DNA of 64,000 nucleotides, from the NCBI GenBank assembly GCA_016716885.1, contig JADJUV010000023.1:1-64000 (forward strand), written 5' to 3'. This document shows, piece by piece, positions 1 through 10,595 of this stretch. The DNA comes from Candidatus Trichofilum aggregatum. GTDB lineage: Bacteria > Chloroflexota > Anaerolineae > Promineifilales > Promineifilaceae. Numbering within the stretch: position 1 is the first letter of the stretch; each line of letters starts with the position of its first letter. The notes below the pieces were generated by a model. That model was not told the DNA's origin. It did not search any database and saw only the letters and a program-made list of their open reading frames with translations. Made by a program: the position numbers and the translations under genes.

Positions 1-3
1 CGC

Positions 4-1008
4 TCATAATTCCCAGGTGCGTTGGATGTTGTGGCGCATCTTTTCCAGATACGCTTCTTCCAGATCAATATCGGTGTAGTTTGCCAGCTTGATGATATAA
101 GCCAGGACATCGGCCAACTCATTGCGGATGGCTGCCCGGTGCTGAGCGATGGCTTCACTTTGCGCCTCGGCCCGTTCTTTGCCGGTGCGGCGTAGCTTTT
201 CCACCGTATGCCAGGTGTCGGCCAGAGCGGTAGCCAGTTCACCCGTCTCTTCGTTGAGGAGTAAATAGTTGAGAAATGGGTCGTTGGAGAAACCTTTGCT
301 GGCGTCTAGCTGGCGATGGAACTGTTGGTAAGCGGCCAGGAAGCCAGTGACGGAAGGAACAGTGGGTGGGAGTGGTGCGGCGGGGGTAACGAGCGAAGAG
401 GGGTGGCGGGCCAGAGATGTTTTGATCTTTTCCAGGATATAGTTGAGGTCACTGGGGCGGGCCAGGAAGTCGAGTTCGTTGGCTTCGATGATGAGGACGG
501 GGGAATCCTGGACATTGGCGAGCCAGGCATCGTACGCGGCCGCGACATCTCGAATATACCCTGGGTCCATGTCCCTCTCATAAGGCCGGTCGCGCAAGGT
601 AATGCGCCGCATGAGCAATTCATGGTCGGCCCGCAGGTAAACGATGAGGTCAGGGCGGCGCAATTTTTCCCCCAGGGCCGCATGAACCCGGCCATACATC
701 GCCAACTCGTCGTCGCGCAGGTTCAGCCAGGCAAAAATCTCATCTTTAGCGAAGGTATAGTCAGAGATGAGGTGGCCTTGAGCCAGAGCGGTCGGTACAG
801 CCTGATGCTGTTGGTGGTAGCGGCTCAGCAGAAAAAATAGTTGGGTCTGGAAGCCATACCGCTCCCGGTCTTCATAAAAACGAGCCAGGAACGGGTTTTC
901 CTCAAACACTTCCAGTAACAAACTGGCGTCAAAGTGGCTTTGTAACATGCGGGCCAGGGTGGTTTTGCCCACCCCGATAACGCCTTCGATGGCGATGAAT
1001 TTGGACAT
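4..1008 (-). CDS. Deoxynucleoside kinase fused to a MazG-like nucleotide pyrophosphohydrolase
   Basis: The 334-residue protein has two parts. Residues 1-205 resemble deoxyadenosine/deoxyguanosine kinases: a P-loop GVIGVGKT (9-16), the DRPYERD region (140-146) that matches the Arg-rich lid, and a length typical of a stand-alone dNK. After a Pro-rich linker (about 206-220), residues 222-334 resemble the all-alpha MazG/dUTPase-type pyrophosphatases, with the paired acidic motifs EETGE (253-257) and ELAD (297-300) that would bind Mg. Known families: dNKs phosphorylate deoxynucleosides, and MazG-type enzymes hydrolyse (d)NTPs. Inference: one chain may both salvage and cleanse deoxynucleotides. The gene lies 27 bp downstream of the broken methyltransferase on the same strand. 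One GCGGCCGC lies at codons of the Ala-Ala-Ala stretch near residue 156. Confidence 0.85.
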   Translation of the reverse strand: MSKFIAIEGVIGVGKTTLARMLQSHFDASLLLEVFEENPFLARFYEDRERYGFQTQLFFLLSRYHQQHQAVPTALAQGHLISDYTFAKDEIFAWLNLRDDELAMYGRVHAALGEKLRRPDLIVYLRADHELLMRRITLRDRPYERDMDPGYIRDVAAAYDAWLANVQDSPVLIIEANELDFLARPSDLNYILEKIKTSLARHPSSLVTPAAPLPPTVPSVTGFLAAYQQFHRQLDASKGFSNDPFLNYLLLNEETGELATALADTWHTVEKLRRTGKERAEAQSEAIAQHRAAIRNELADVLAYIIKLANYTDIDLEEAYLEKMRHNIQRTWEL

Positions 1009-1035
1009 AGGGGCCTCAGTTTTGGGTTTCAGGTT

Positions 1036-1720
1036 TCAAGTTTCGGGTTTCAGGGTCGCCGCGTCGCTCCTCACCCCTTCGCCGCTTCCCCCCATCTTCA
1101 GGCTATAAGCGGCAATGCCAAAAGCGACGGCAACATTGAGGGAACGTTTGTGACCTTGCATGGGAATTGACCATACTTTATCACACAAACGCAGGATGTC
1201 AGGGTCAATGCCGGCGAGTTCGTTGCCAATGATCAGGGCGATGGGCTGATGGGTGGGAAGTTGGGCCTGATACAGGGGTTGGGCGCGGCCGCCCCCCTCG
1301 ATGGCCCAGAGTTGGTAGCCTTGTGCTTGCAGGTGCGCGGCCGCGTCCAGCCCATTTTTGTGATACGTCCAGCCCACCCAACCTTCCGCCCCCAAAGCGG
1401 TTTTTGCCAGTTTGGGATGATCCGGTGGGCGTAATGCCGCACAGGTGCAAATGCTGAATGCCCACCCCATCGGCGGTACGAAAGATACTGCCCACATTGT
1501 GGGTGCTACGGATGTTATCTAACAGGGCGATCAACGGGGTGGCTTCCTGGGTGGGTGGAGTCGTTTGCACCTCGTGGGCCGGGTAGGGGGAGATGATTTG
1601 TAGGGCGGCGGTGTGGCAAAGGGGGCAGAGGTAGGGTTGCGGCCGCGCTAACCACACCGGAAACCGAAACCGACACGCCTCACACACCATCACGGCAAAA
1701 ACATTCTCTGTTTCATTCAT
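1036..1720 (-). pseudogene. SpoU/TrmH-family RNA 2'-O-methyltransferase, single frameshift
   Basis: Two overlapping frames together give one SpoU-type methyltransferase. The upstream frame (from ATG at 1720) has a Cys-rich N terminus (CEAC...CPLC, zinc-ribbon-like) and SpoU motif 1 (NIRSTHNVGSIFRTADG). The downstream frame (to 1036) supplies KTALGAEG, motif 2 (LIIGNELAGI) and motif 3 (SLNVAVAFGIAAY). The switch is near 1425-1430, where adding one base to the run encoding Thr-Pro-Pro restores ITPT-PDHPKLAKTALGAE. Family members methylate ribose 2'-OH in tRNA or rRNA using SAM and dimerise through a C-terminal knot. The last residues come from a simple intergenic repeat (1020-1052), so the C terminus may be altered. 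An ORF start 66 bp further upstream is possible, but 1720 gives the better protein start. Confidence 0.75.
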
Positions 1721-1866
1721 GCCCCCGATCCTACTCCCATCTAGCCGGATGACAAAGTGACAAAGTAGCCGGGTGAGTTCCCTCATTACAACAACAGATT
1801 GGAGGAAGGAACAGATTTTCTTTCTTGGTCATTGACAAGTGGGGTGTTTAAAATGAGGGGGCAATC

Positions 1867-1929
1867 AGTGCCTGGCACGGGGCAGACGAACCTGGGCATT
1901 ACCCAACTTGCCGCCCCGTGCCAGGCACT
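1867..1929. repeat. Dispersed inverted repeat, family A (AGTGCCTGGCACGGGGC)
   Basis: Perfect 17-bp arms, AGTGCCTGGCACGGGGC (1867-1883) and its complement (1913-1929), enclose 29 bp. The same arms recur at 14573-14634 and as a half copy at 27324-27340. The structure resembles REP- or MITE-like elements. No transposase was recognised nearby. Confidence 0.85.
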
Positions 1930-1993
1930 ATATGGAGATCCACCGAAATTAAATCCACCCATTGACAATCGGCAATTAACCATTAACCATTTT

Positions 1994-2072
1994 GAGTTCC
2001 CCCGAGTTCCCCCGAGTTCCCCCGAGTTCCCCCGAGTTCCCCCGAGTTCCCCCGAGTTCCCCCGAGTTCCCC
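1994..2072. repeat. Tandem array of the decamer GAGTTCCCCC
   Basis: Eight exact-period copies of a 10-bp unit (starts 1994, 2004, 2014, 2024, 2034, 2044, 2054, 2064). Because the unit is 10 bp, no frame gives a short periodic protein. There are no spacers, so this is not a CRISPR array. A degenerate relative occurs at 31686-31730. Confidence 0.9.
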
Positions 2073-2442
2073 TCTTAACAAACCCTTTACATCCCCTTGA
2101 ACCCTTGTTAACCCCCATGGTTTATCTTCAACACATACCTTCCTTCTCACACCTCTTCCCTCGTTTGACAAACCATCAAGGCCACACGAACAGGAGAAAC
2201 TGCCAAGTTTCTCCTGTTTGGCTTTGGGGTAAAAATCGTTGATTGTCTTAGGAACGAGAATTTAATAACTGGAGTTTAGGGCAAGAGAAGAGAGCGAGAG
2301 GAATTACTCTGGAAAACCCTCTCGCTCGGGTTGTGAACGCCAAACTCAAGTAATAGGTTTCAGGGGGCTAGAGACAAGACCATCTTACGAAAGTCAGACG
2401 TAGGTTTTATGACACGCCTCACCCTGAGTTTGTCGCCGGAAG

Positions 2443-2525
2443 CCCCCACCCCTAACCCCGCCCCCAGGGGCGGGGAACTTTTCCAGGCGCGGTTTTTCGG
2501 GGCGAAGGCCCCGAAAAACCGCGCC
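2443..2525. repeat. Dispersed module, family D: constant C-rich head plus variable hairpin
   Basis: The head CCCCACCCCTAACCCCG...AGGGGCGGGGAACTTTT is followed by perfect 18-bp arms (2486-2503 and 2508-2525) around a GAAG loop. Related heads with different hairpins occur at about 46727-46788 and 55905-55989. Confidence 0.75.
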
Positions 2526-2892
2526 GTCAGGGTTCCCCCTTCCCCCCGGGAAGGGGGTCAGGGGGATGGGTCTTCCGACTCAATCTACCAAGGAGTTGGG
2601 TAAAGCTGGTCGAGTCTCTCATCTCAGTTCCGCAGGTTATTTAACCCTTGTTCTTTAACATCTCGATAACACACTTCTAACCGAAACAGAACCAAGTTTT
2701 ATAGTACTTTTGGATATAATCGCGACCTTGAAGTCTGCCTCTCCAGACATGAAGTAACCACACTTTTATACCTACGGACATACCCTGGTCAATACGGGTG
2801 TTTTGACCGGAGTGCCAGAAAAGCTGTCAAACGGGACAAACCATAAGCGGGTATATGAATGTGAGAATTTAATCGATTACAGGAGAATTGCC

Positions 2893-5800
2893 GTGAGTAC
2901 ACCTTATCGCCGATTGAAAAACGATCTTCGCGTACGTATGAACTTACCACTGCGTATGGTCGTAACTTTGGTGGCATTAACATTTTTTTTATTAGGGATT
3001 CCCGTCACTGAAGATTTTGACACATTAGCATTATCAGGTACGTCAAGTGCTGTGCCTGGGGATTGGGCTTTGAGTGAAGCAGGCACTAACGCCAATGCGA
3101 CTTACACGGCAGGCACTGGTTCTAGTGCTACCGGAGATACGTATAGTTTTGGTGCAACGGGAAATTCTGAACGTGCCTTTGGCGGATTACAAAGTGGTTC
3201 TCTTACTCCTACCATTGGTTCTAGTTTTACCAATAACACAGGGCAAACAATCACAAGTCTTGATATTGCCTATATGGGTGAACAATGGCGGTTGGGGGCT
3301 ACAGGCAGACAAGATAGATTGGATTTTCAATATAGCCTGAATGCAACAAGTCTAACAACTGGTGCTTGGACAAATGTAGATTCCCTAGATTTTAATGCCC
3401 CTATCACTACAGGTACAGCGGGGGCACTGGATGGCAATCTGCCAGCGAACCGTGTAAACGTATCTGCGTCAATTACCGGTCTAAGCATTCTCGATGGTAG
3501 TACATTTTGGATACGGTGGACCGATTTTAATGCCACAGGTGCAGATGATGGTCTGGCAGTTGATGATTTTTCCCTCACTGCGAACGGCACAAGTGCAGAT
3601 GCCGCCCCCTCAGTCACCAGCACCACCCCGGCTGATAGCGACACCAATGTTGCTGTAAACGCCGACATCACCATCAACTTCAGCGAAGATGTTACCCTTG
3701 ATGCGAGTTGGTACGCCGTTTCTTGCGCCATAAGCGGCTCCCACACGGCCACTGTCACCGGTGGCCCACAAAACTGGACCATTAACCCGGATGTTGATTT
3801 TGCCAATAGCGAAACGTGTACCGTCACGATAGACGACGCATCCGTGCATGACGTAGATGCCAACGACCCCCCGGACACGATGGTGGCTGATCACGTGTTT
3901 AGTTTTACGACCGCGGCCGCGCCCGTAGGTGATGTTATCCATATCAGCCAGGTCTACGGTGGGGGTGGCAACAGTGGAGCCACCTATACCCATGATTTCA
4001 TTGAACTATTCAACGCTGGCACAACAACTATCAACCTGACTGGTTGGTCGGTGCAATATGCGCCGCCAGGGTACAGCCTGGAGGTAAAACAGCCCAACTG
4101 GTTCCCTGGCTCCAGGTCAATACTATTAGACTCAACAATCTCAAGGCGCAGGTGGGACAACTCCTTTACCTTCTCCAGATGCGATTGGGGACGATCCGAA
4201 TGGCGGGGGACTGGTAAGGTTGCCCGGTTAACAGCACAACGGCCCTTCTGGAGTTGCCCGAAGCCGAGGTGTTGATTTTGTTGGTTATGGTACTACGGCA
4301 AACTGTTTTGAAGGGCTGGGCCGACTCCTGCCAAACGGACAACGGCTGATTTGCGCAACAACAACGGTTGTCAAGATACAGATCAAAACGGGGCTGACTT
4401 TTACCGCTTCCCCAGCCCCCCGCAACACCCAATCTCCGTTTTACAACTGTACCACGGGTGATTTTTCACCCGCTGTCTCCAGCACCGCCCCGGCCAATGG
4501 GGCAACCAATATTGCCCTGAATGCCGACATCACCATCAACTTCAGCGAAGGTGTTACCCTGGATGGTGGTTGGTATACCGTTTCCTGTGCTACGAGCGGC
4601 GCACACACGGCCGCTGTTACCGGTGGCCCCCAAAACTGGACACTCAACCCCGATGTTGACTTTACCAGTAACGAAATCTGTACCGTCACCCTCACCGCTA
4701 CAGCCGTTCATGACATAGACGCCAACGATCCCCCGGATACGATGGCGGCTAACTACGCATTCAGCTTCACCACCGAAGATGGTGGCTTTGGCACCTGTGG
4801 CGACAACACCGAAACGCTCATTCACACCATCCAGGGAGCCGGTCTGACCAGCCCCGTCGCGGGCAGCATCCGCATCATCGAAGGGGTGGTTACCGCCGAT
4901 TATCAGAATTCACCCATCGAGATGGGGGGCTTTTTCATCCAGGAAGAAGAGGCTGACGCCGATGCCAACCCGGCTACCTCTGAAGGCATCTATGTTTTTG
5001 AGAGTGCCCAGGCCGTTGCCGTGGGTGATGTGGTGCGTTTACAAGGCACGGTGGTTGAATTCACCTCAGGCGCGATCACCTTCACTGAAATTTCCCCGGT
5101 TGCGACGCTGACAATTTGTAGCAGTGGGAATAGTTTGCCCGCGGCCGCGGCCATTAGTTTGCCCGCCGCTTCCGTAAACGATTTAGAAGCCTATGAAGGC
5201 ATGAGGGTTACGCTGGCCCAAACCCTTTACGTGACCGAACATTTCACCCTGGGTCGGTTTGGTGAAGTCCTTCTCTCGGCCAACGACATTCAATATCAAT
5301 TTACACATGGTAATTTGCCCAGCGTGGCCGGATACGCGGCCTTCCAGAACGACTTCGCCCGCAGTACGATTACGCTGGATGATGCCAATGCCCAACAGAA
5401 CAAAGACCCCATTGTTCACCCTGCGCCCGGTCTCACGGCGCTCAATACCTTGCGTATAGGGGATACCGTGGCTGGCTTGACGGGCATCCTGGATCACCGT
5501 TTTGACCTGTACCGCATTCAGCCCACCGGTGTTGTGCCCTTCACCGCCAGCAATCCCCGCCCGGCGGCTCCTGATAATGTTGGGGGTACTATCTGGGTGG
5601 GTAGTTTCAACGTCCTGAACTATTTCAGTACCCTTGATCTGGGTCCAGATATTTGCGGGCCGTTAGCCAATCAGGAATGCCGGGGGGCTGATTCGGCTAT
5701 TGAATTCACCCGTCAGCGGAACAAGATTATCCAGGCCATTATCGCACTGAATGCTGATGTGATTGGTTTGATGGAGATAGAAAATCATGTCACCGATGCC

Positions 5801-7124
5801 GCCCTGGATGATCTGATCAGTGGCTTGAATGCCGTCGCTGGGGCAGGAACCTATGCCAAAATCAGCCAATTCCCTCTGGGAGATGATGCCATAAAAGTGG
5901 CTTTGATCTATCGTCCAGCCTGGGTCACACCCGTTAATCCCCCATGATAGACAACAACGTCATTTTGACCGCCCCCCGTTGGCGCAACTGTTTGAGGTGA
6001 ACAACACCGGTGAACGGTTCACCGTGGTAGTCAATCACTTTAAGTCGAAGGGTTGCGGCGGGGCGGCTGGCGATGATGCGGATCAGGCCGATGGTCAGGG
6101 TTGTTACAATGATCGGCGCACTCAACAATCCGCCCGATTGTTGAGTTTTATCAACACGGTCATTGTGCCCGGCACGGGTGACAGTGATGTGTTGATTATC
6201 GGCGACCTAAACGCTTATGCCCTGGAAGACCCCATCACCGCCCTGACGGGTGCGGGGATGAGTAACCTGTTGAGTAGTTATCTGGGAACGGATACGTTCT
6301 CTTATATTTTTGATGGACAGGCGGGTTATCTGGATCACGCGCTGGCTTCCGGTTCTATGGTGTCGCAAGTGACCGGTGTTACCCATTGGGGCATCAATGG
6401 CGATGAGCCGATTTCTCTGGATTACAACGAGGATTTTAAGACGCCTGGTCAGGTGGTGAGCCTTTACAATGCGGATCCATTCCGGTCTTCGGATCATAGC
6501 CCGGTGCGGATTGGCCTTTATCCGAATGATTTTGGCGATTTAGATGGCAGTTATGGTGATGCCTGGCACACCGGGGGTGGGGCGTTACGTTTAGGCACAG
6601 CCTGGACGGCCGATAGAACGTTTGGTGTGAATACAGATAATGGGACGGATGATGGTATCGTGCGGCTTTCCGGAGCCTGGACGGCGGGAGCGACGGCGAC
6701 ACTCCGGGCGACGGTCACTCGCACGGTCGGAGCCGCCCCGGCCTGGCTCTCTTGCTGGATGGATTGGGATGGTAATGGGGCGTTTGCCACACCGTCGGAG
6801 CGGGCCATCAACACAGCCGTGACTGTCGGTGTTAATGATATTTCCCTGACCGTGCCTCTATCGGCTACCTCTCTTACTGCCTTGAGCGCCCGCTGTCGCC
6901 TGTATGACAGTCCCACGGAGCCGTTTGGCCCGCTGGCGGCTGATCCCGCCGGGGCTGGTGCAGGGGGTGAGGTTGAGGATTACAACTGGGGCTTCTCGCC
7001 CACGGCGATTACTTTGCAGGGGATAAGGGTGGCAGGCAACGCGGCCGCGCCCCTTCTTCTCTCGGTGGTGATGCTCCTGGTGCTGGGCAGCGCCTGGGGC
7101 TGGCGGCGACGGGAACAACTGTAA
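2893..7124 (+). pseudogene. Secreted ExeM-like endonuclease with Ig-like and lamin-tail domains, several frameshifts
   Basis: Start chosen at GTG 2893 (AGGAG seven bases upstream); an N-terminal hydrophobic segment (MVVTLVALTFFLLGI) acts as signal or anchor. Reading across frames gives a large exported protein: an N-terminal domain, a SbsA-type Ig-like domain (about 3600-3910), a lamin-tail domain (about 3935-4420), a second Ig-like domain (4450-4780), an OB-like region, and an endonuclease/exonuclease/phosphatase domain (5590-6510, with GSFNVLNYF, LMEIENH, VVVNHFKSKGC, IGDLNAY, SSDHSPV). A C-terminal hydrophobic segment followed by RRRE ends the chain, as in sorted or anchored proteins. Breaks: at least four shifts and a TAG between about 4090 and 4440, and one in the C5 run at 5939-5943. 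ExeM relatives degrade extracellular DNA. The catalytic core is split by the 5940 shift. The cause is either decay or sequence error. Confidence 0.75.
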
Positions 7125-7130
7125 AATTTC

Positions 7131-7171
7131 GTAGGGACCGCTTTAGGGTTATGCGGCCCAAGCGGTCACTA
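7131..7171. repeat. Dispersed inverted repeat, family B (GTAGTGACCGCTTTAG)
   Basis: Degenerate copy just after the nuclease gene: GTAGGGACCGCTTTA (7131-7145) facing AGCGGTCACTAC (7160-7171). Better copies lie at 9511-9560 and 11786-11845. All three are in intergenic spaces after gene ends. Confidence 0.75.
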
Positions 7172-7228
7172 CAACCCTACAATAATTACCGGAACATCTA
7201 TAGTAATCTATAGCCAATAACCAGTTTA

Positions 7229-7267
7229 AGACCCTTCAGGCGAACCCATCTGAAGGGTCTTTGTTTT
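7229..7267 (+). terminator. Rho-independent terminator after the nuclease gene
   Basis: An 11-bp stem, AGACCCTTCAG (7229-7239) with CTGAAGGGTCT (7250-7260), is followed by TTGTTTT. It ends transcription of the nuclease gene. Confidence 0.85.
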
Positions 7268-7338
7268 GGAGAGAAATGGTTATAATCAGGCCCCGGTCGT
7301 GCCGGGTGGTTCTGGGTGCAATCTAGACGTAACTATAA

Positions 7339-7425
7339 AACCCCTCACCCTAACCCTCTCCCCAAGGAGAGGGAACCAACTCCCCTCTATCACTTTGGGA
7401 GAGGGGTCGGGGGTGAGGGTTCTGG
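7339..7425. repeat. C-rich/G-rich inverted repeat (CCCTCACCC...GGGTGAGGG)
   Basis: A quasi-palindrome in the leader of the YfhO-like gene. The left arm begins CCCCTCACCCTAACCC and the right arm ends GGGGGTGAGGG, with two internal GAGAGGG hairpins. A related element is at 30751-30812 upstream of the DUF4260 gene. Confidence 0.7.
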
Positions 7426-7460
7426 GTGCAATCAAACAACAGAAAGAGGGAAAGAGGATT

Positions 7461-9502
7461 ATGGTGAATTTTTTGCGGCCGCGGCTGGGCAGTTATCTCA
7501 TCGAATGGTTGATAATGGCTCTGGTGATCTACTTTTTCTGCCAGACCACCTTGTTGGATGGCAACAACCAGCAGTTACAGCAAACCGGCGAACATAACGA
7601 AAGCGCTACCCTGCCCATTTTGATCGCTAGCGCTGTGCAGGAACATGGCGAAATTCCGCTGTGGAATCCCTATATGCTGACCGGCTTTCCCCATGCCGGT
7701 GATCCCATCAACCATTTTTGGAACCCCATTGCTACCCTACCGGTGATCTTGTTTGGTGGCATTACGGGCATGAAGGTAGCCGTATTTTTGTCGATGCTCG
7801 CGGCCGCGCTAGGGCAATGGTTTTTGGCCCACACCTTTGGCGTGCGGGGCCTCTTTCGCCTGTGGGCCGGGTTGCTATTTGCCCTTTCCGGTGGGCTGGC
7901 CCTTTTCTGGCGGCTCGGTTGGTTTGAGCTATTTGTGGGCATGGCCTGGTTCCCCTGGTGTTTTGCCGGTTTATGGTCGGCGCTCCATCGGCGGGATCGT
8001 CTTTCCCCGGTGCTGACCGCCCTGGCCATCGCTATGGTGATCACCACGGGTGGTGGTTATTACCCCTTTTACCTGGGCGTGAGCCTGGCCGTTCTCACCG
8101 GCATTGCCTTGTATTGGCACAAACCGGCCGAGCGGCCGATACAGTTACGCCGAGCCATTGTTATCGCTGTTCTGGCCGTTGGTTTAGTGGCCGTGGTCTG
8201 GATGCCCCTGATTGACGGCTTTCGCTACACCGGGCGCGACGCCCCACCTGATTACCCACAACGCACATCCCAACCCATTGCTTACGCACTTTTTAACTAC
8301 GTCGTCTCTGATCCGGCCTGGTTTGGCTTTGATGTCCTGGGCAAAGGGGTGGGTTACGGCTGGTTTTACATTGGCGTGGCCCCCCTGCTGGCCCTGGCGT
8401 TTGTGCCCTGGCTTTATCATCGCTTCCGCTGGCGGCGGCGCGGCGTGATTGCTTTTCTGGCCTTACTCAGCGTTTTACTGTTGTGGCACGCCAACCGCCA
8501 TACCCCCGTACAATCACTTTATGAGTTAATCCCCTTTCTTTACATTTTTCGGTTTCCCAACCGTTTGTTGGTCTTGGCCGCTTCACCGTTGATTGCCGCG
8601 GCCGCGCTGACCTGGCAATCTCTTCTGGTGTGGGGGCGACGCTATTGGCGGGGGCTGGACCTGGGCATTACTTCGGCTCGCGGCCGCGGGTCTACAACAG
8701 GCATTTCTATGTTGCGGGTGCTCAATGTTCTGGTACTCATCTTGCTGGTTTTAGCCCTGAGCGATGTGTACAACGTCAATCGCTCATTTGCCATGGCCCC
8801 ACATCCGCGCAACCAAAACGCCCGCGCCGCGCTCACCTGGCTCAAACAATATGACGATGGTTTATATTACGTCAATATTGGCGGCACCAATATTTACTGG
8901 GATTGGATGGCGTATGCCTATGAGCTTGAGTTGCCCGTGATTAATTTCCGCTACAACCGCCGGGTGTTGACCATGGATGAACAGTATGCGCCCCAATCTC
9001 CCTTCAACGCCCAGCCCAAATATGTCCTGGCGGGACAAGATCAGGCGGCTCCACCAGGAGCACAGTTGCTCAACAATTTTCAGGGGTCGCTTTGTGGCAA
9101 AGAATGGATGTTGCCTTATGCTTTGCCACTGACCGGGTAGATGGGTCGATCATGCCCGCCCAAGTGGTAGCCCAGGCCGTGCAATTGGATGGGCCGAACC
9201 GGGTGGTGGTTTCCGGAGTAGCCGAGGGTAATGATGAACACCTGGTGGTGCTCATGAGTGATTATCCGGGTTGGCGTTTGCGGGTTGATGGGGAACGAGC
9301 GGAGATGGCGTCGGTGAATGGGTATCTGGGGGCGGAAATGTTGCCCGGTGAACACAGTTACGTCTTCAGTTTTCGCCCCATTCAGCATGACATTGGCTTG
9401 GGGATTAGCTTGCTGACGTTGTTGTTTTGTTTGTGGTGGGTGGGTAGTGGCCGGAAAAGCCCTGTACCCCAAACTGAACCCCCCGCTTCAAGTTTGTCGT
9501 AA
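7461..9502 (+). pseudogene. YfhO-like polytopic membrane protein, frameshifted near the C terminus
   Basis: ATG at 7461 follows GAGG. Upstream codons in the same frame translate a repeat, so they are excluded. The product has a short N terminus, about 11-13 hydrophobic segments (LIEWLIMALVIYFFC; GLFRLWAGLLFALSGGLALFW and others) and a large C-terminal soluble part, as in the YfhO family of bacterial membrane proteins implicated in polymer glycosylation or export. The conserved luminal motif HNESATLPILIASAVQEHGE...WNPYMLTGFP matches the family style (DL...P...N..M..G.P). The first frame stops at 9140. The C-terminal 120 residues (SDYPGWRLRVDG, then a last TM LGISLLTLLFCLWWV) are in another frame from about 9090. 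One missing G in CAGGGGTCG (about 9083-9086), plus a nearby compensating pair, restores the chain. Confidence 0.7.
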
Positions 9503-9510
9503 CGGCTTTG

Positions 9511-9560
9511 TTTGTAGTGACCGCTTTAGCGGGCTAACCGGCTAAAGCCGTTACTACAAA
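9511..9560. repeat. Dispersed inverted repeat, family B
   Basis: TTTGTAGTGACCGCTTTAGC (9511-9530) faces GCTAAAGCCGTTACTACAAA (9541-9560) between the convergent YfhO-like gene and holA. It could serve as a bidirectional terminator stem but lacks a clear T-run. Confidence 0.85.
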
Positions 9561-9572
9561 CCTGGGCATGGC

Positions 9573-10529
9573 TTACGCGGCCGCGAGGTTGACCACGAGA
9601 AGCTGTAGGGCGATGGTCATGTCGGCTTTACCCGTTTTGACCCCCACATCAATATCCAATAGATGGGCATATACTTTTTCCAGCAGCCCCATCGTGAACC
9701 CATTGGCTTGCTGGTACAACTTACCTGCCACAAAACTGTGCATTTTTAGCTCTTTGGCGATTTCGGGAGCACGGAACCCTTGCCCGGATAGCTCTTTGAC
9801 CTGGATGAGCAGGCGGAACTGGCGCACGAACATGGTGAAGAGGTAGAACGGGTCGGTGCCGTCGTTGAGTTTTTGCTGGAGCAGATTCGCGGCCGCGGCG
9901 CTATTGCGTTTGCCCACCGCATCCACCAGATCAAAAATGCTGGCTTCAGCCACGTAAGGACATAACAGCGTCACATCCTTGTCATCAATTGCCCCTTCAC
10001 CGCCTTTATAAATCACCAGTTTGTCAATTTCATGGCTGAGGGTGCGCAAATCATTGCCCACATTCACCGCCAACATCTGGGCCGCGTGGGGGGTAATGCG
10101 GCTACCCTGCTCCCGAACCCGGTGATCAATCCACTTTTCTAGTTCGGAGCCTTGCGGCCGCGTAAACTTCTTCACATACCCCTTTTCTGATTGTTCAATC
10201 AGCTTCACCAAAGCATGGCTCTGGCTTAGTTCCGAGGATTCCAGAAAGATCAGCCGCGTTTTTTCCGGCAACTTGGGTAGATAAGCCAGCAGTTCATCCA
10301 GGAAATTCTTGGGCTGTTTCCGGGCAAACAACTCCCGCACAATGACCAGCCGCACCGGGGCCAAAAATGGCATGGCATCACAGGCATTCCGTATCTCTTT
10401 TACGGATACATTGTTTTCAAAACGGGTCGTGTTGAGGTCAAGCATGGCCGGGTCGCCTAACTTGCCCATCAGGTCCAATAGTGTTTCTCGTTGCGAGTGA
10501 TCGTCGTCGCCGTGGAAGAGATAGAACAT
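9573..10529 (-). CDS. holA: DNA polymerase III subunit delta
   Basis: The protein has 318 residues, near the family norm of about 330-340. It starts MFYLFHGDDDHSQRETL, typical of delta, and contains the VRLVIVRELF strand, the LIFLESSEL segment, and the helical central and C-terminal parts (RITPHAAQMLAVNVGNDLRTLSHEIDKLVIY; FDLVDAVGKRNSAAAANLLQ; FVRQFRLLIQVKEL). Delta opens the sliding clamp within the clamp loader. There is no Walker A motif, as expected for delta. It sits alone between convergent and same-strand neighbours. Octamers fall at Ala-Ala-Ala (9577, 9889) and Arg-Pro (10154). Confidence 0.93.
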   Translation of the reverse strand: MFYLFHGDDDHSQRETLLDLMGKLGDPAMLDLNTTRFENNVSVKEIRNACDAMPFLAPVRLVIVRELFARKQPKNFLDELLAYLPKLPEKTRLIFLESSELSQSHALVKLIEQSEKGYVKKFTRPQGSELEKWIDHRVREQGSRITPHAAQMLAVNVGNDLRTLSHEIDKLVIYKGGEGAIDDKDVTLLCPYVAEASIFDLVDAVGKRNSAAAANLLQQKLNDGTDPFYLFTMFVRQFRLLIQVKELSGQGFRAPEIAKELKMHSFVAGKLYQQANGFTMGLLEKVYAHLLDIDVGVKTGKADMTIALQLLVVNLAAA

Positions 10530-10546
10530 GGGGATTTACGATTTGC

Positions 10547-10590
10547 GATTGACGATTTGCGATTGATGAGACCCTCGCAAATCGTCAATC
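10547..10590. repeat. Inverted repeat GATTGACGATTTGCGA between holA and the DUF6391-like gene
   Basis: Perfect 16-bp arms at 10547-10562 and 10575-10590, preceded by a partial direct copy (ACGATTTGCGATT, 10538-10550). It lies just after the upstream gene's stop on the minus strand and before holA's start. Confidence 0.8.
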
Positions 10591-10595
10591 GTCAA

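Larger units (their letters stand above)
1721..2892. other. Long repeat-rich intergenic region
   Basis: No convincing gene was found in 1.17 kb. The region contains an inverted repeat (1867-1929), a tandem decamer array (1994-2072), a module ending in a perfect hairpin (2443-2525) and low-complexity sequence. Open frames here (for example 1799-2242 and 2409-2603) translate the repeats and lack protein-like composition. A TATAAT at 2715-2720 lacks a good -35 partner. The last bases carry the ribosome-binding site of the nuclease gene (AGGAG at 2881-2885). Confidence 0.7.

Noticed and set aside
1994..2072. CRISPR array
   Set aside because: The units are 10 bp, directly adjacent without spacers, and no cas genes are present.
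2409..2603. Open frame beginning MTRLTLSLSPEAPTPNP
   Set aside because: It translates the family D repeat and lacks protein-like composition or a ribosome-binding site.
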